NCBI GenBank assembly: GCA_934141145.1
Contig: CAKPCA010000006.1
Location: 1-62,239 of the forward strand
DNA length: 62,239 nucleotides
Reading direction: 5' to 3'
Source: an uncultured Bacilli bacterium
Lineage (GTDB): Bacteria; Bacillota_I; Bacilli_A; RF39; UBA660
The number at the start of each line of letters is the position of its first letter. Position 1 is the first letter of the stretch. Under the pieces are notes generated by a model, which was not told the DNA's origin, did not search any database, and saw nothing but the letters and a program-made list of their open reading frames with translations. Shown piece after piece: positions 1-8,506 of the stretch. The position numbers and the translations under genes were made by a program.

Positions 1-252
1 AAATATATAACAAAAGTAACAATAGTGAATAATGACCCAGAGTTTATGAGTTATATGAGTGAAGAAGAAGATAAAAGAAAGATACAAAATAGTTTATATA
101 ATGAGGCAAAAGAAGATGGCATAAAAGAAGGAATAAAGGAAGGCTCCATAGCAGTAGCAAGAAATATGTTAAATAAAAATATGAAAATAGAAGAAATATC
201 AGAATTAACTGGTCTTTCTATAGAAAAAGTAAATAGTTTAATGAAAAATTGA
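1..252 (+). CDS. Rpn-family (PD-(D/E)XK) nuclease/transposase, C-terminal part, cut by window edge
   Basis: The reading frame is open back to base 1, so the gene starts outside the window; the GTG at 25 is probably internal. What remains is the typical tail of the recombination-promoting nuclease (Rpn/PDDEXK_2) family: an acidic, Lys-rich helix with repeated KEGIKEG units (about 35 residues before the end). It is followed by a short helical module ending in ISELTGLSIEKV, a pattern common at the C-terminus of these proteins. The catalytic PD-(D/E)XK core would lie upstream and cannot be checked. The gene stops at TGA, followed by a hairpin. Confidence 0.6.
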   Translation, partial: KYITKVTIVNNDPEFMSYMSEEEDKRKIQNSLYNEAKEDGIKEGIKEGSIAVARNMLNKNMKIEEISELTGLSIEKVNSLMKN

Positions 253-257
253 AATAA

Positions 258-285
258 AATGGAGAATTAGTTCTTCATTTTTATA
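258..285 (+). terminator. Rho-independent terminator after Rpn-family gene
   Basis: A 9-bp stem (258-266 with 271-279, one G-T wobble) with a TTAG loop, followed by a T-rich stretch. Confidence 0.65.
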
Positions 286-315
286 TTATTATGATATAAT
301 TGTTCTGGTGATAGT

Positions 316-969
316 ATGCTTTTTAATAATGATTGGGATAATGTTTTAAATGATGAAATACATAAAGAATACTTTTTAAAAATATTATATGAATTAAGAG
401 AATTATACAAAGTTAAAACAATTTATCCACAGCAAAAAGATATATTTAATGCTTTTCATTTGCCATATAAAGATGTAAAAGTAGTAATATTAGGACAAGA
501 TCCATATCATGGTGAGGGTGAAGCACATGGTTATGCATTTTCTACACATGCTAAAAAATTACCACCATCACTTAAAAATATATATAAAGAATTGTATGCT
601 GATTTAGGTATAGAGAAAGATTATACTAGTGGTGACTTAACAAACTGGCAAAAACAAGGCGTAATGCTTTTAAATACAGGTTTAACTGTGGAAAAAGATA
701 AACCTAATTCACACAAAAATATAGGATGGCATGAATTCACAGATGTTGTAATACAAAAATTAAATGAGAAAGATGAACCGGTAGTATTCATTCTTTGGGG
801 AAATAATGCAAGAGAAAAAAAGAAATATATTACAAATCCAAAACATTTAGTAATAGAATCTGCACATCCATCTCCATTTTCTGCTAATAACGGATTTTTT
901 GGTTCAAAACCTTTTTCAAAAACTAATGAATTTTTAAAGAAAAATAATATGAAAGAAATAGAATGGTAA
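316..969 (+). CDS. ung: Uracil-DNA glycosylase (family 1)
   Basis: Removes uracil from DNA, the first step of base-excision repair in the cytoplasm. The 217-aa length fits family 1. The water-activating loop GQDPYHG lies near residue 61 and the DNA-intercalation/catalytic loop AHPSPFSA near residue 184; the LLNTGLTV and FILWGNNA segments of the uracil pocket are also present. The ATG at 316 is preceded by GGTGAT at 307. It is a single-gene unit, ended by a strong bidirectional hairpin shared with the convergent LemA gene. Nothing unusual. Confidence 0.97.
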   Translation: MLFNNDWDNVLNDEIHKEYFLKILYELRELYKVKTIYPQQKDIFNAFHLPYKDVKVVILGQDPYHGEGEAHGYAFSTHAKKLPPSLKNIYKELYADLGIEKDYTSGDLTNWQKQGVMLLNTGLTVEKDKPNSHKNIGWHEFTDVVIQKLNEKDEPVVFILWGNNAREKKKYITNPKHLVIESAHPSPFSANNGFFGSKPFSKTNEFLKKNNMKEIEW

Positions 970-972
970 ATA

Positions 973-1004
973 AAAATGATGAGTAATTTTTTACTCATCA
1001 TTTT
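973..1004. terminator. Bidirectional terminator between ung and lemA-like gene
   Basis: A perfect 14-bp inverted repeat (973-986 and 991-1004) with a TTTT loop, flanked by T/A-rich tracts on both sides. It serves convergent genes and touches the last codon of the minus-strand gene. Confidence 0.85.
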
Positions 1005-1548
1005 ATAATTTAAAGTCTTTGATATTATCATCATTCATATCTTTTCCATCAAAGAATGTTTTTTCTTTATATTTTAATATTTTCCCTATTAAATTGTATG
1101 GAAATATTCTAATTAATTTATTATATAAGACTATAGTTTCATTATAGTATTTTTTGTATGCTGCTAAAGCTTCATTCATATCCTCTATATCATAAGTTAG
1201 TTTATTTAGTCTTTCATTACCTTTTAATTCAGTATATTGCTCTTTTACAAAATTAACTTTGTTAAGAGCTTTTGTTAATTTTCTATCTAATTCAAAACTA
1301 CTAATTTCATTATTTTTTATTTTAGATATATCGTCAACAATTACTTTGTTTGTTTTAATGCCTTCTTTAATAATATTGTTCATTTCTATAATACTATCAA
1401 ATTTACTTCTTAAAACTTCATCAATTTTACCTTCTACTTCATTAATTTTTATTATATAGTCTTGAAATTTATTATAAACGATGCTATATAATATAAAAAT
1501 ACTGAATAATATAACTAACACAATTAATATAATAATAGATGCATTCAT
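1003..1548 (-). CDS. LemA-family membrane protein
   Basis: One N-terminal membrane helix (about residues 1-22) is followed by a long helical domain. This contains the family signature of an early NEVEGK/IDEVLR-type segment, then repeated heptads and a late YNxxIRxFPxNLIG-like segment (YNKLIRIFPYNLIG). That is the LemA architecture, with the N-terminus out or in the membrane and a cytoplasmic/extracytoplasmic four-helix bundle. The role of LemA in bacteria is not settled. The ATG at 1548 is preferred over an upstream in-frame GTG at 1557 because AGGTGAT lies just upstream of it. Confidence 0.85.
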   Translation of the reverse strand: MNASIIILIVLVILFSIFILYSIVYNKFQDYIIKINEVEGKIDEVLRSKFDSIIEMNNIIKEGIKTNKVIVDDISKIKNNEISSFELDRKLTKALNKVNFVKEQYTELKGNERLNKLTYDIEDMNEALAAYKKYYNETIVLYNKLIRIFPYNLIGKILKYKEKTFFDGKDMNDDNIKDFKL

Positions 1549-1595
1549 TAGTATCACCTTCCACTATAATGAATTATAACAAAATAAAAGAAATC

Positions 1596-1952
1596 TTACA
1601 ATGCTTTTAAAGTAAAATCAGGACTGTAATTTATTTTTTCTTCAAACTCAACATAGTTTAAATAAATCATTAATATTAAGTACCATTTTCCAGTAGATGG
1701 ATCACTAATTATTAAATGATCTCTTCCTGCTTGTTCGACAACACCAGTAAATACTTTATCTTTCCATTCATTAGAGTCTGGAAAAGATGTATAAAATCTT
1801 CCATATTTTCCTTTATTTAACCTAAGTATATTTTCTACATATGATTGTTCCATTGGGAACTCTGTTGCAAGTGTATTAGGAGCATATGCTTGATTTGGGT
1901 ATCCATTTTGTGTTGGAATATTAACTCCATTTTGATAATAACCATTATTCAT
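1596..1952 (-). CDS. gerQ: GerQ-like spore coat protein
   Basis: 118 aa with an Asn/Gln/Tyr/Pro-rich N-terminus (about 1-30) and then the conserved GerQ core. This runs from QSYVENILRLNKGK through VFTGVVEQAGRDHLIISDP to GKWYLILMIYLNYVEF. In Bacillus, GerQ is an inner-coat protein needed for spore germination, deposited with the cortex-lytic enzyme CwlJ and crosslinked by transglutaminase Tgl. Neither cwlJ nor tgl is next to it here. Its presence implies a spore-forming lineage or a recently lost one. The RBS AAAGGATG precedes the ATG. Confidence 0.88.
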   Translation of the reverse strand: MNNGYYQNGVNIPTQNGYPNQAYAPNTLATEFPMEQSYVENILRLNKGKYGRFYTSFPDSNEWKDKVFTGVVEQAGRDHLIISDPSTGKWYLILMIYLNYVEFEEKINYSPDFTLKAL

Positions 1953-2081
1953 AATAATTCATCCTTTCTACAAAATTATATTCTTTGAAAAATAAAATAT
2001 TCTTAAAAATATATTAAATAAATTGATAGAAAAAACTATAAAAATATTGTATAATTATTTATGAAAGAGAGGTAAAAAATT

Positions 2082-2621
2082 ATGGAATTAAAAGGAAGTA
2101 AAACAGAAGCAAATTTACTTGCAGCATTCGCAGGAGAAAGTCAGGCAAGAAATAAATATACATACTATGCTTCAAAAGCAAAAAAAGAAGGATATGAACA
2201 AATAGCAGCAATATTTGAAGAAACTGCAGGTAATGAAAAAGAACACGCTAAAATATGGTTTAAAGAATTACATAATGGAAGTGTTCCAAGTACAATAGAA
2301 AATTTAAAAGATGCCGCAGCAGGTGAAAACTATGAATGGACAGATATGTATGCTACATTCGCAAAAGAAGCAAAAGAAGAAGGCTTTGATAGAATTGCAA
2401 AACTATTTGAAGAAGTTGGAAAAATAGAAAAAAGACATGAAGAAAGATATATGAAATTAATTGGTAATATAGAAGATGATTTAGTATTTAAAAAGGGAGA
2501 AGAAACAGTTTGGATTTGTCGTAACTGCGGATATGTTTATGTAGGAGATGAAGCTCCAAAAGTTTGCCCAGTATGTGCTCATCCACAAAGTTATTTCGAA
2601 GAATTAAAAGAAAATTACTAA
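2082..2621 (+). CDS. Rubrerythrin
   Basis: A non-haem diiron peroxidase that reduces H2O2 in anaerobes. The N-terminal four-helix ferritin-like domain (about 1-140) shows the ExxH-type ligands (EKEHA near residue 54, KRHEERY near 120). The C-terminal rubredoxin domain has two CxxC knuckles, CRNC and CPVC. Length 179 aa is standard. It starts an operon-like pair with trmL one base downstream. A TATAAT box lies at 2050-2055 and AGAGAGG upstream of the ATG. It suggests an anaerobic or microaerophilic lifestyle. Confidence 0.95.
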   Translation: MELKGSKTEANLLAAFAGESQARNKYTYYASKAKKEGYEQIAAIFEETAGNEKEHAKIWFKELHNGSVPSTIENLKDAAAGENYEWTDMYATFAKEAKEEGFDRIAKLFEEVGKIEKRHEERYMKLIGNIEDDLVFKKGEETVWICRNCGYVYVGDEAPKVCPVCAHPQSYFEELKENY

Positions 2622-2622
2622 T

Positions 2623-3129
2623 ATGAATAATATAGTTTTATTTGAGCCAGAAATACCTGGTAATACGGGAAATATAATGAGAACATGCGTCGCAACTAAT
2701 ACTAAATTACATTTAATTAAACCACTTGGTTTTTCTTTAGATGAAAGTCATTTAAAAAGAAGTGCCGTAAATTATATAGAAAATTTAAACTATGAAGTAT
2801 ATGAAAACTTTGAAGATTTTAAATTAAAAAACAAAGGAACATATTACTATTTTACAAGATATGGTAAAAAGCCTCATACTTCATTTGATTACTCTAATAC
2901 TAAAGAAGATATATACTTAATATTTGGAAAAGAAAGTACAGGTATTCCAAAAGAAATATTAAGAGAAGATTTAGATAAGTGCATGAGAATACCAATGACA
3001 GATAAAGTAAGAGCGCTTAATTTATCAAATTGTGCTGCAATTGTAATATATGAAGTATTAAGACAACAAAATTATGAAGGTTTATTATTTAAAGAACCTC
3101 ATAAAAGTGAAGACTTTATAATTGAATAG
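2623..3129 (+). CDS. trmL: tRNA (cytidine/uridine-2'-O)-methyltransferase, TrmL-type SPOUT
   Basis: 168 aa SPOUT methyltransferase expected to 2'-O-methylate the wobble base 34 of tRNA-Leu isoacceptors using SAM. Seen: the N-terminal FEPEIPGNTGNIMRTC motif, the LIFGKESTGIP motif of the knot (about 103-113), and the C-terminal RALNLSNCAAIVIYE motif. It starts one base after rubrerythrin and is followed ten bases later by mscL, so the three probably share a transcript. Confidence 0.93.
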   Translation: MNNIVLFEPEIPGNTGNIMRTCVATNTKLHLIKPLGFSLDESHLKRSAVNYIENLNYEVYENFEDFKLKNKGTYYYFTRYGKKPHTSFDYSNTKEDIYLIFGKESTGIPKEILREDLDKCMRIPMTDKVRALNLSNCAAIVIYEVLRQQNYEGLLFKEPHKSEDFIIE

Positions 3130-3138
3130 GAGAACAAA

Positions 3139-3540
3139 ATGAAAAAAGAAGATAAGAAAAAAATAAAAAAAGGCATAGAGGAATTTAAAAATTTTGTAGT
3201 GAGAGGTAATGCACTAGATTTAGCAGTTGGTGTTATAGTAGGTGGAGCATTTGGAAAAATAGTTTCATCCTTAGTAAATGATATATTAATGCCAATAATA
3301 GGTATATTCTTGGGTGGTCTTGATTTTTCAAATTTAAGTATAACTATAAAAGATGCTAAAATAATGTATGGTGCTTTTATACAGAATGTAATTGATTTAT
3401 TAATAATATCTTTATGTGTATTTATTATTGTAAAAATAGTTAATAAAATATTTCATACTAAAGAGAAAAAAGAAGAAAAAGTTAAAAGCGATGAAACAAT
3501 CTTACTAGAAGAAATAAGAGATATATTAAAGAAAAAATAA
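3139..3540 (+). CDS. mscL: Large-conductance mechanosensitive channel
   Basis: 133-aa MscL protomer; it forms a pentameric inner-membrane emergency valve against hypo-osmotic shock. The N-terminal amphipathic helix is followed by TM1 with the family hallmark VVRGNALDLAVGVIVGGAFG and SLVNDILMPIIG. TM2 is around residues 77-98. The C-terminal basic/acidic bundle ends in the usual LLEEIRDIL. An RBS GGAGAA precedes the ATG. It ends the rubrerythrin-trmL-mscL unit. Confidence 0.96.
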   Translation: MKKEDKKKIKKGIEEFKNFVVRGNALDLAVGVIVGGAFGKIVSSLVNDILMPIIGIFLGGLDFSNLSITIKDAKIMYGAFIQNVIDLLIISLCVFIIVKIVNKIFHTKEKKEEKVKSDETILLEEIRDILKKK

Positions 3541-3573
3541 AACAATGATTATTTTAAATAACCATTGTTTTTT
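3541..3573. terminator. Bidirectional terminator between mscL and lipoprotein gene
   Basis: AACAATG (3541-3547) pairs with CATTGTT (3563-3569), with an inner A/T stem between. There is a T-run on the plus strand and an A-run upstream that serves the minus strand. It overlaps the stop region of the convergent gene. Confidence 0.75.
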
Positions 3574-3971
3574 AATGCACTTTCAATTTTATCACTAGAT
3601 ACGTCACCAACTAAATGAGTTTGAGAACCAGGGTCAGATCCTTCTGTAATAAAAGCAAGCGTTGGAGTACCACTATAATTAACAATTTTAAACAATCTAT
3701 TATAATCTTCATCACTTATATTATAAGTATCAATATAATAAACAGATATCTTATTTTTATTTACTATTTTTTCAAGTTTTGGAGTAAAACTAGTGCAATT
3801 ATGGCATTCTTTACTACCAATATATAATATAAATGATTCATTATTATTTACTTTCTTTTCAATATCGTCAATATTTGAATTAATAATATAACTTTTACTA
3901 CTGCATCCACATAATATAACCACAAGAATTAGTGATACAAGTGCTAATAATATTTTTTTAAATTTCATCAT
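3549..3971 (-). CDS. Thioredoxin-like lipoprotein
   Basis: 140 aa. The signal peptide ends in a lipobox (VVILCGC, Cys about 22), so it should be lipid-anchored on the outer face of the membrane. The mature part has a thioredoxin-like arrangement: ILYIGSKECHNC with a CxxC (about 56-59), then a helix, YYIDTYN, and the cis-Pro segment SGTPTLAFI. This resembles the bacteriocin-transport-accessory/thioredoxin-fold group; likely an extracytoplasmic thiol oxidoreductase. The substrate is unknown. It stands alone, but the Cys-rich secreted protein encoded at 4608-6110 is a conceivable client (inference). The start is ATG-ATG after GGAGATGG. Confidence 0.8.
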   Translation of the reverse strand: MMKFKKILLALVSLILVVILCGCSSKSYIINSNIDDIEKKVNNNESFILYIGSKECHNCTSFTPKLEKIVNKNKISVYYIDTYNISDEDYNRLFKIVNYSGTPTLAFITEGSDPGSQTHLVGDVSSDKIESALKNNGYLK

Positions 3972-4050
3972 ACCATCTCCATAAAAATAGTAGCATAAAA
4001 CTTAAAAAAATACAATCATAGTAAAATATATGTATATTTTTTTAAAAAAC

Positions 4051-4079
4051 TTGACATTTATAATAAATAAATATAAAAT
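4051..4079 (+). promoter_or_regulatory. Sigma-A-type promoter for secretion locus
   Basis: A perfect -35 TTGACA (4051-4056), 17-bp spacer and TAAAAT (4074-4079) as -10. It precedes a very strong RBS AAGGAGG (4095-4101) of the small pilin-like gene. Confidence 0.65.
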
Positions 4080-4110
4080 TATGGTATAAATATGAAGGAG
4101 GAAACATAAT

Positions 4111-4461
4111 ATGATAGGATTTTTAATTTCATGTACTGAACAACAATATGGCGATTTATTAAATGTTCTAAAATTAATTAGACTAATTATTACTTGGTTA
4201 CAAATATTAATTCCAATTGCTTTAATTTTATTTGGTACTATTGATATGGGTAAGGCTGTTATAGCTGGTGATGAAAAGAAAATAAAAGAAGCACAAAAAC
4301 CATTTGTAAAAAGATTAATTTCTGCAATAATTGTATTCTTATTACCATTTATTGTTAATTTAGCAATTAATCTAGTTGTAAGTGATGCAACAGCTTGGAA
4401 AGCATGTTGGAATGCTGCAGGTAGTGGCTCATTTACTAAAATTAATAGTTCAATAAATTAA
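4111..4461 (+). CDS. VirB2-like small two-helix membrane protein (pilin candidate)
   Basis: 116 aa, no cleavable signal peptide apparent. TM1 is about residues 24-47 (ending LFGTIDMGKAVI), then a charged cytoplasmic loop (AGDEKKIKEAQKPFVKRLI), TM2 at about 71-92, and a short extracytoplasmic tail with one Cys. This two-helix hairpin with a basic loop is the layout of VirB2/TrbC-type T4SS pilins. The same domain is found again at the C-terminus of the next gene product. It has the best promoter and RBS of the locus and is followed by a strong hairpin, so it should be made in excess. The pilin role is inferred from topology and context. Confidence 0.6.
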   Translation: MIGFLISCTEQQYGDLLNVLKLIRLIITWLQILIPIALILFGTIDMGKAVIAGDEKKIKEAQKPFVKRLISAIIVFLLPFIVNLAINLVVSDATAWKACWNAAGSGSFTKINSSIN

Positions 4462-4530
4462 TTTTATTTAAAATAAGTATGAATTAAAAAATATAGAATT
4501 AATTATCTATTAAATAATGTATTAAATGTT

Positions 4531-4560
4531 AAAGAATATTTATAAATATTCTTTTTTTTT
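4531..4560 (+). terminator. Strong terminator (possibly leaky attenuator) after pilin-like gene
   Basis: A perfect 24-base palindrome (4531-4554, arms AAAGAATATTTA/TAAATATTCTTT) followed by T's. It sits between the pilin-like gene and the rest of the secretion locus and would make the first gene far more abundant than the downstream genes. Confidence 0.8.
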
Positions 4561-4607
4561 GTAAATAAATATGGTATTATAATATTGATTATGATTGGAG
4601 AATATGT

Positions 4608-6110
4608 ATGAAAAAGTTATTTAAATATATTTTAATAGCAGTAACAATATTTTTTATAGGAATAGTAAATGCAAAAGCAGAAGATGTAACTAATATTACT
4701 TGTACATATAAATTACCTTATACGGGATTAGATATAAATAGTAATACAACGTTAGGAGGAGAGCCTACAAGTTTATATTTTACTGCACAATTTGTACTTA
4801 CAATATCTTCCGATGGAAGGAAAATAAATGTTTCAAGAGTGAATAATTATAAGGATAAAATCCATGATTTATACCCAAAAGTTGAATTAGAAGAATATTT
4901 GATACAAAATAATAACGAGTGTCCTAAGTATCTTAATTTGAAAAAGGGGGCAGGCAGAGAGTTAGGTAAGATTGCTGCTGGATTGTTTTCGTTTCCATTG
5001 TCTGCAAGTATTACAAATAGGGTTATGGAACCTGCAACCGAACAAGAATTTATTGAAAATTTAAAAAATAATAGTGGTAATATTGATAATAGTACGGTTC
5101 CAACATTAGGATTACATAAATTTATTGTTCCACTATATTCAATAAAAAAAGAAGAAAATGGTAAAACAACGGAAGAATTTTCAAGTAGTACAATGCAAAA
5201 GTATGTCGATACTACTTTAGACGGATGGTATACAATTTTGGAAGAAAATAAGCAATATATAAATACATGTAGTGGAAGTGGCAGCCATTCTGGAGGCGGT
5301 GGCAGAGGAAAAAACTCTAGTAGTTCGTGTAATTTATATTATCAAGCTAGTCGTTATTTAGATGCTATTGGTATAGATGGTAATTTAAGAAATCTCGCTA
5401 ATAAAAATAAATTTGATGTTTTATATAAGCAAGTCGAACAAGTGGGTTTAGTTTCTGAAAAATTGTCATCCGAAATAGAAAAGGAAAAAGCACTAGATGA
5501 TACAAAGACCGAATTAGCTAATCTTAATCAAAATATTTGTAATGTATATTGTGTCTATTCGGATGATACTTCAAAAGAACACTGTATTAATGAAAATTCT
5601 GACTATAAGAAATGTACAAATTGTTATAATTCGTGTACTAATGTTCCTTCATCAGAGTTAGAAAAATGTTTGATTGGATGTATGGGGGAAAGTGAATATA
5701 ATAACCTTATTAATTTGGCTGATAAATATAAAAATGAATTACAACAGGAAATAGAAAAAACAACTAGTTCTTTATATAAGATAAATGTACCTACTTTATC
5801 TGGAATTTCATTTAAGTCATACAAAGTACAATGTTCTGACTTTTCAATACTACATATATTTTGGCAAATAGTTACTATTTCTGCACCAATATTAACAATT
5901 TTATTTGGTATATTGGATTATGGAAAGGCAGTTATTTCTAGTGACGAAGAAAAAATAAGAAAATCTTGGAAAAAATTTCCAAAAAGGTTATTAGCCTTAA
6001 TAATACTTATTATTGTTCCCATATTAATAAGTATAGTTGTTAGTAATTTTGGAACTAATGATGGGGTAAAAGATACATCTATTTTGAAATGTGTAGTTAA
6101 TGGCGAATAG
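4608..6110 (+). CDS. Secreted Cys-rich protein with C-terminal VirB2-like domain
   Basis: 500 aa, family not recognised. Signal peptide about 1-25 (hydrophobic core, AKA/E cleavage). A large extracytoplasmic region follows, with a Gly/Ser-rich linker near 220-240 and a Cys-dense stretch near 310-360 (several CxxC-like spacings such as CTNC and CLIGC). The last ~85 residues form two membrane helices around LFGILDYGKAVISSDEEKI and a basic FPKRL segment. These align position by position with the 116-aa protein just upstream (LFGTIDMGKAV, DEKKI, KRL). This looks like an exposed domain fused to a pilin/channel-type membrane hairpin, perhaps a tip or adhesin subunit (inference). Twelve bases precede the VirB6-like gene. 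Confidence 0.6.
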   Translation: MKKLFKYILIAVTIFFIGIVNAKAEDVTNITCTYKLPYTGLDINSNTTLGGEPTSLYFTAQFVLTISSDGRKINVSRVNNYKDKIHDLYPKVELEEYLIQNNNECPKYLNLKKGAGRELGKIAAGLFSFPLSASITNRVMEPATEQEFIENLKNNSGNIDNSTVPTLGLHKFIVPLYSIKKEENGKTTEEFSSSTMQKYVDTTLDGWYTILEENKQYINTCSGSGSHSGGGGRGKNSSSSCNLYYQASRYLDAIGIDGNLRNLANKNKFDVLYKQVEQVGLVSEKLSSEIEKEKALDDTKTELANLNQNICNVYCVYSDDTSKEHCINENSDYKKCTNCYNSCTNVPSSELEKCLIGCMGESEYNNLINLADKYKNELQQEIEKTTSSLYKINVPTLSGISFKSYKVQCSDFSILHIFWQIVTISAPILTILFGILDYGKAVISSDEEKIRKSWKKFPKRLLALIILIIVPILISIVVSNFGTNDGVKDTSILKCVVNGE

Positions 6111-6122
6111 GAGGTAGAAAAT

Positions 6123-8174
6123 ATGTTTTTAGTCGGTGGATTTGAGAGTGTATTTAGAGGAATTGCACTTGTATTATGTAATTGGATTTATAGTTTAATC
6201 CCAAATTTATATTCTATATTCTATTATTTAGCTGATAGTAGATTCATTGAGTCAGATATTATAAAAACTTTTAGTACAAATATATATGTACTTGTTAGTG
6301 TTGTAATGCTATTTTCGTTTGCAGTTAAATTACTACAAGCAATAGTAAATCCAGATGTATTATCAGATTCTAAAAAAGGTGTAACGGGGGTTGTAAAAAG
6401 AGTTTTTATATCTTTAGCTTTAATTATACTTATTCCATTTGCATTTGATAAAATGTACGAATTACAACATCATGTAATTAGTAATTCTTTAATAGAAAAA
6501 TTATTAGTTGGAATTCAAACAGATTCTGAAAATAAAAACATTGGTGAAAGTTCAAATGCTGGACAAGTTTTAGCTGCAATGACAATATCTGGATTGTTGT
6601 ATCCAGAGGAGGGTGCAACAACGACATCAGAAAATTTACAATCAAATTATAATACAATGATAAATGATGATATAGGGTATATCGATCAAATAATACCAAA
6701 TATTAATGAAACATATGTTGATTCTAATGGAAATAAAAAATATGTTTTAAATTTTAATGGTTTAGTTGCATTAATAGCTGGTATATTTGTTGTGTATATG
6801 CTTATATTATTTTGTTTTGATACTGCACTTAGATTTATTAAGCTGGGATTTTTGGAATTAACTGCGCCGATATCAATTATGGCTTATATATATAATGGTA
6901 GCGAATTTTTAAGTAAGTGGTTTAAAGAAACTCTTAATACATTTTTAGCATTATTTATAAGAGTGGCAGCACTTGCATTGTTAATATATGGAATGCATAT
7001 TTTACCAGATTTTATGGAGAATTTTGGCGATGTTAAAGGAAAATTCTGGATTCAGTTATTTATTATAATTGGTTTGTTAACATTTGCAAAAGCAGCTCCA
7101 GATCTTGTTAAAACAATAACTGGTGTTACCATGAAAGGTGGCGGAGTAAGTAGAAGACTTGGTGAAATGGCCGCTGTTGGTGCAATTGCACAAAATGCAT
7201 GGAAAAGTGTAGGTAAAACTGCTGGAGGTGTAGCAAAAACTGCTGCTATGGCTCCTATTGGAGCTGTAGGTGGCGCATCAAAAGCTGCTGTAAGAGGTAT
7301 TGATAATAATTTTTTTAGTGGAAAAGGCTCAGCACTTGTTAATAGATTAAAAGATTCTAAATTTGGAGGAGTTATGTCTGGTATTGGTGCATCAATTACT
7401 GCTGGCGGAGGAATGAAGGGTGCTAAAGCTTTTAATGAAGCATTGGGCAAGAATCAATCTTTTGCTGCTGATAAATATAATAGGGAGCAAGCAGCAATTG
7501 ATAGACGTAATAAAATAATGACAGAGAAGTTAGCTAATAATTCTGGAGGTTTATTATCAATGAATCAAACGGGAGGATTTAACGGTTCAACAAATCTTTC
7601 AGGTATGGCTGCAGATAATGTTGCTAATGCATTTAGTCAAATGATTTCAACACAAAAATTTACTCCAATTCAACAGTCAACACTTGAAAAACATCAAAAG
7701 GCTCAAAATAAACAGATGCGCGCACAAAATAGCGTTAATTATAGTGAAAATATAGTAAATAAATTGAAACTTGCCTTAGAAGCTTCTGATAATCAAAGTA
7801 CTAAAGGTAGTATTCTTAATTTGATTAATAATGTAGAGGGTGGAAATATTAATTTTAAAGATCTTAGTGATACTATGTCATCTATCGGATTAGATACTAG
7901 TTTACAAAATCAAATTAATGGATATGCACAAAAATATTGTGAAATAAATAACATTAAATATAAAGATGCACAAGGTAATCTAAATAGTAAAGATACTATT
8001 GAAGGATATGATGTCTTAAATGCTAATTTGTCTAATGCACAAGCAGCACTTGATGCGGCATCATCTAATTTAGATAAGGCTATTGAATCTGCGACTGAAG
8101 ATACAAAAGTTAGAATGAAAAAGGCTAAAGCTGCTGGAAAAACAATGAATAAGAAGAATACTAATACATTATAA
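6123..8174 (+). CDS. VirB6/TrbL-like polytopic T4SS channel protein
   Basis: 683 aa. The N-terminal half is multi-spanning: helices near 55-75, 93-112, 210-235, 245-262, 275-300 and 310-330, with an extracytoplasmic loop between the second and third. Then comes an Ala/Gly-rich segment (about 345-400, repeated GxAKxA-type units). The C-terminus, about 280 residues, is soluble, Gln/Asn-rich and helical. This layout, with an Ala/Gly-rich linker and a long hydrophilic tail, is typical of VirB6/TrbL proteins of Gram-positive conjugation-type systems. It lies between the pilin-like genes and the VirB3-like gene, consistent with an inner-membrane channel role. Confidence 0.7.
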   Translation: MFLVGGFESVFRGIALVLCNWIYSLIPNLYSIFYYLADSRFIESDIIKTFSTNIYVLVSVVMLFSFAVKLLQAIVNPDVLSDSKKGVTGVVKRVFISLALIILIPFAFDKMYELQHHVISNSLIEKLLVGIQTDSENKNIGESSNAGQVLAAMTISGLLYPEEGATTTSENLQSNYNTMINDDIGYIDQIIPNINETYVDSNGNKKYVLNFNGLVALIAGIFVVYMLILFCFDTALRFIKLGFLELTAPISIMAYIYNGSEFLSKWFKETLNTFLALFIRVAALALLIYGMHILPDFMENFGDVKGKFWIQLFIIIGLLTFAKAAPDLVKTITGVTMKGGGVSRRLGEMAAVGAIAQNAWKSVGKTAGGVAKTAAMAPIGAVGGASKAAVRGIDNNFFSGKGSALVNRLKDSKFGGVMSGIGASITAGGGMKGAKAFNEALGKNQSFAADKYNREQAAIDRRNKIMTEKLANNSGGLLSMNQTGGFNGSTNLSGMAADNVANAFSQMISTQKFTPIQQSTLEKHQKAQNKQMRAQNSVNYSENIVNKLKLALEASDNQSTKGSILNLINNVEGGNINFKDLSDTMSSIGLDTSLQNQINGYAQKYCEINNIKYKDAQGNLNSKDTIEGYDVLNANLSNAQAALDAASSNLDKAIESATEDTKVRMKKAKAAGKTMNKKNTNTL

Positions 8175-8200
8175 TAAGATATTAAGGAGTGTGATACTAT

Positions 8201-8506
8201 ATGAATTATTTAATACCTGCAAATGCCAAAAGTGGTAAGTTAATATTTAACATATTTAGACCATTTGATCTTATTTTGGCGGTGTCTGGAATAGTCGTTT
8301 CAATATTAGCATTATTAATTGTCTCTCCAGGACAATTAATAAGTGCAATTATGTGTTTGCTACCAGCACTCATTTGTGCTTTTCTGGTCATTCCAATACC
8401 AAATTATCACAATGTTTTGGTAGTTATTACGGATTTAATTATGTTCTTCTACAATAGAAGAAATTATAAATGGAAAGGTTGGTGCTATAAAGATGAGTAC
8501 AAATAG
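8201..8506 (+). CDS. PrgI/VirB3-like membrane protein
   Basis: 101 aa with two adjacent membrane helices (about 27-47 and 50-68). They are flanked by the FRPFDL segment before TM1 and an aromatic/basic C-terminus (YNRRNYKWKGW). This matches the PrgI/VirB3 group, which anchors the VirB4 ATPase to the membrane and is nearly always encoded directly upstream of virB4. The gene overlaps the following gene by 14 bases, implying translational coupling. Confidence 0.72.
   Translation: MNYLIPANAKSGKLIFNIFRPFDLILAVSGIVVSILALLIVSPGQLISAIMCLLPALICAFLVIPIPNYHNVLVVITDLIMFFYNRRNYKWKGWCYKDEYK

Noticed and set aside
7052..7450. Minus-strand Pro/Ala-rich ORF inside the VirB6-like gene
   Set aside because: A shadow of the Ala/Gly-rich coding tract on the plus strand; no RBS, and the plus frame has clear membrane and domain structure.
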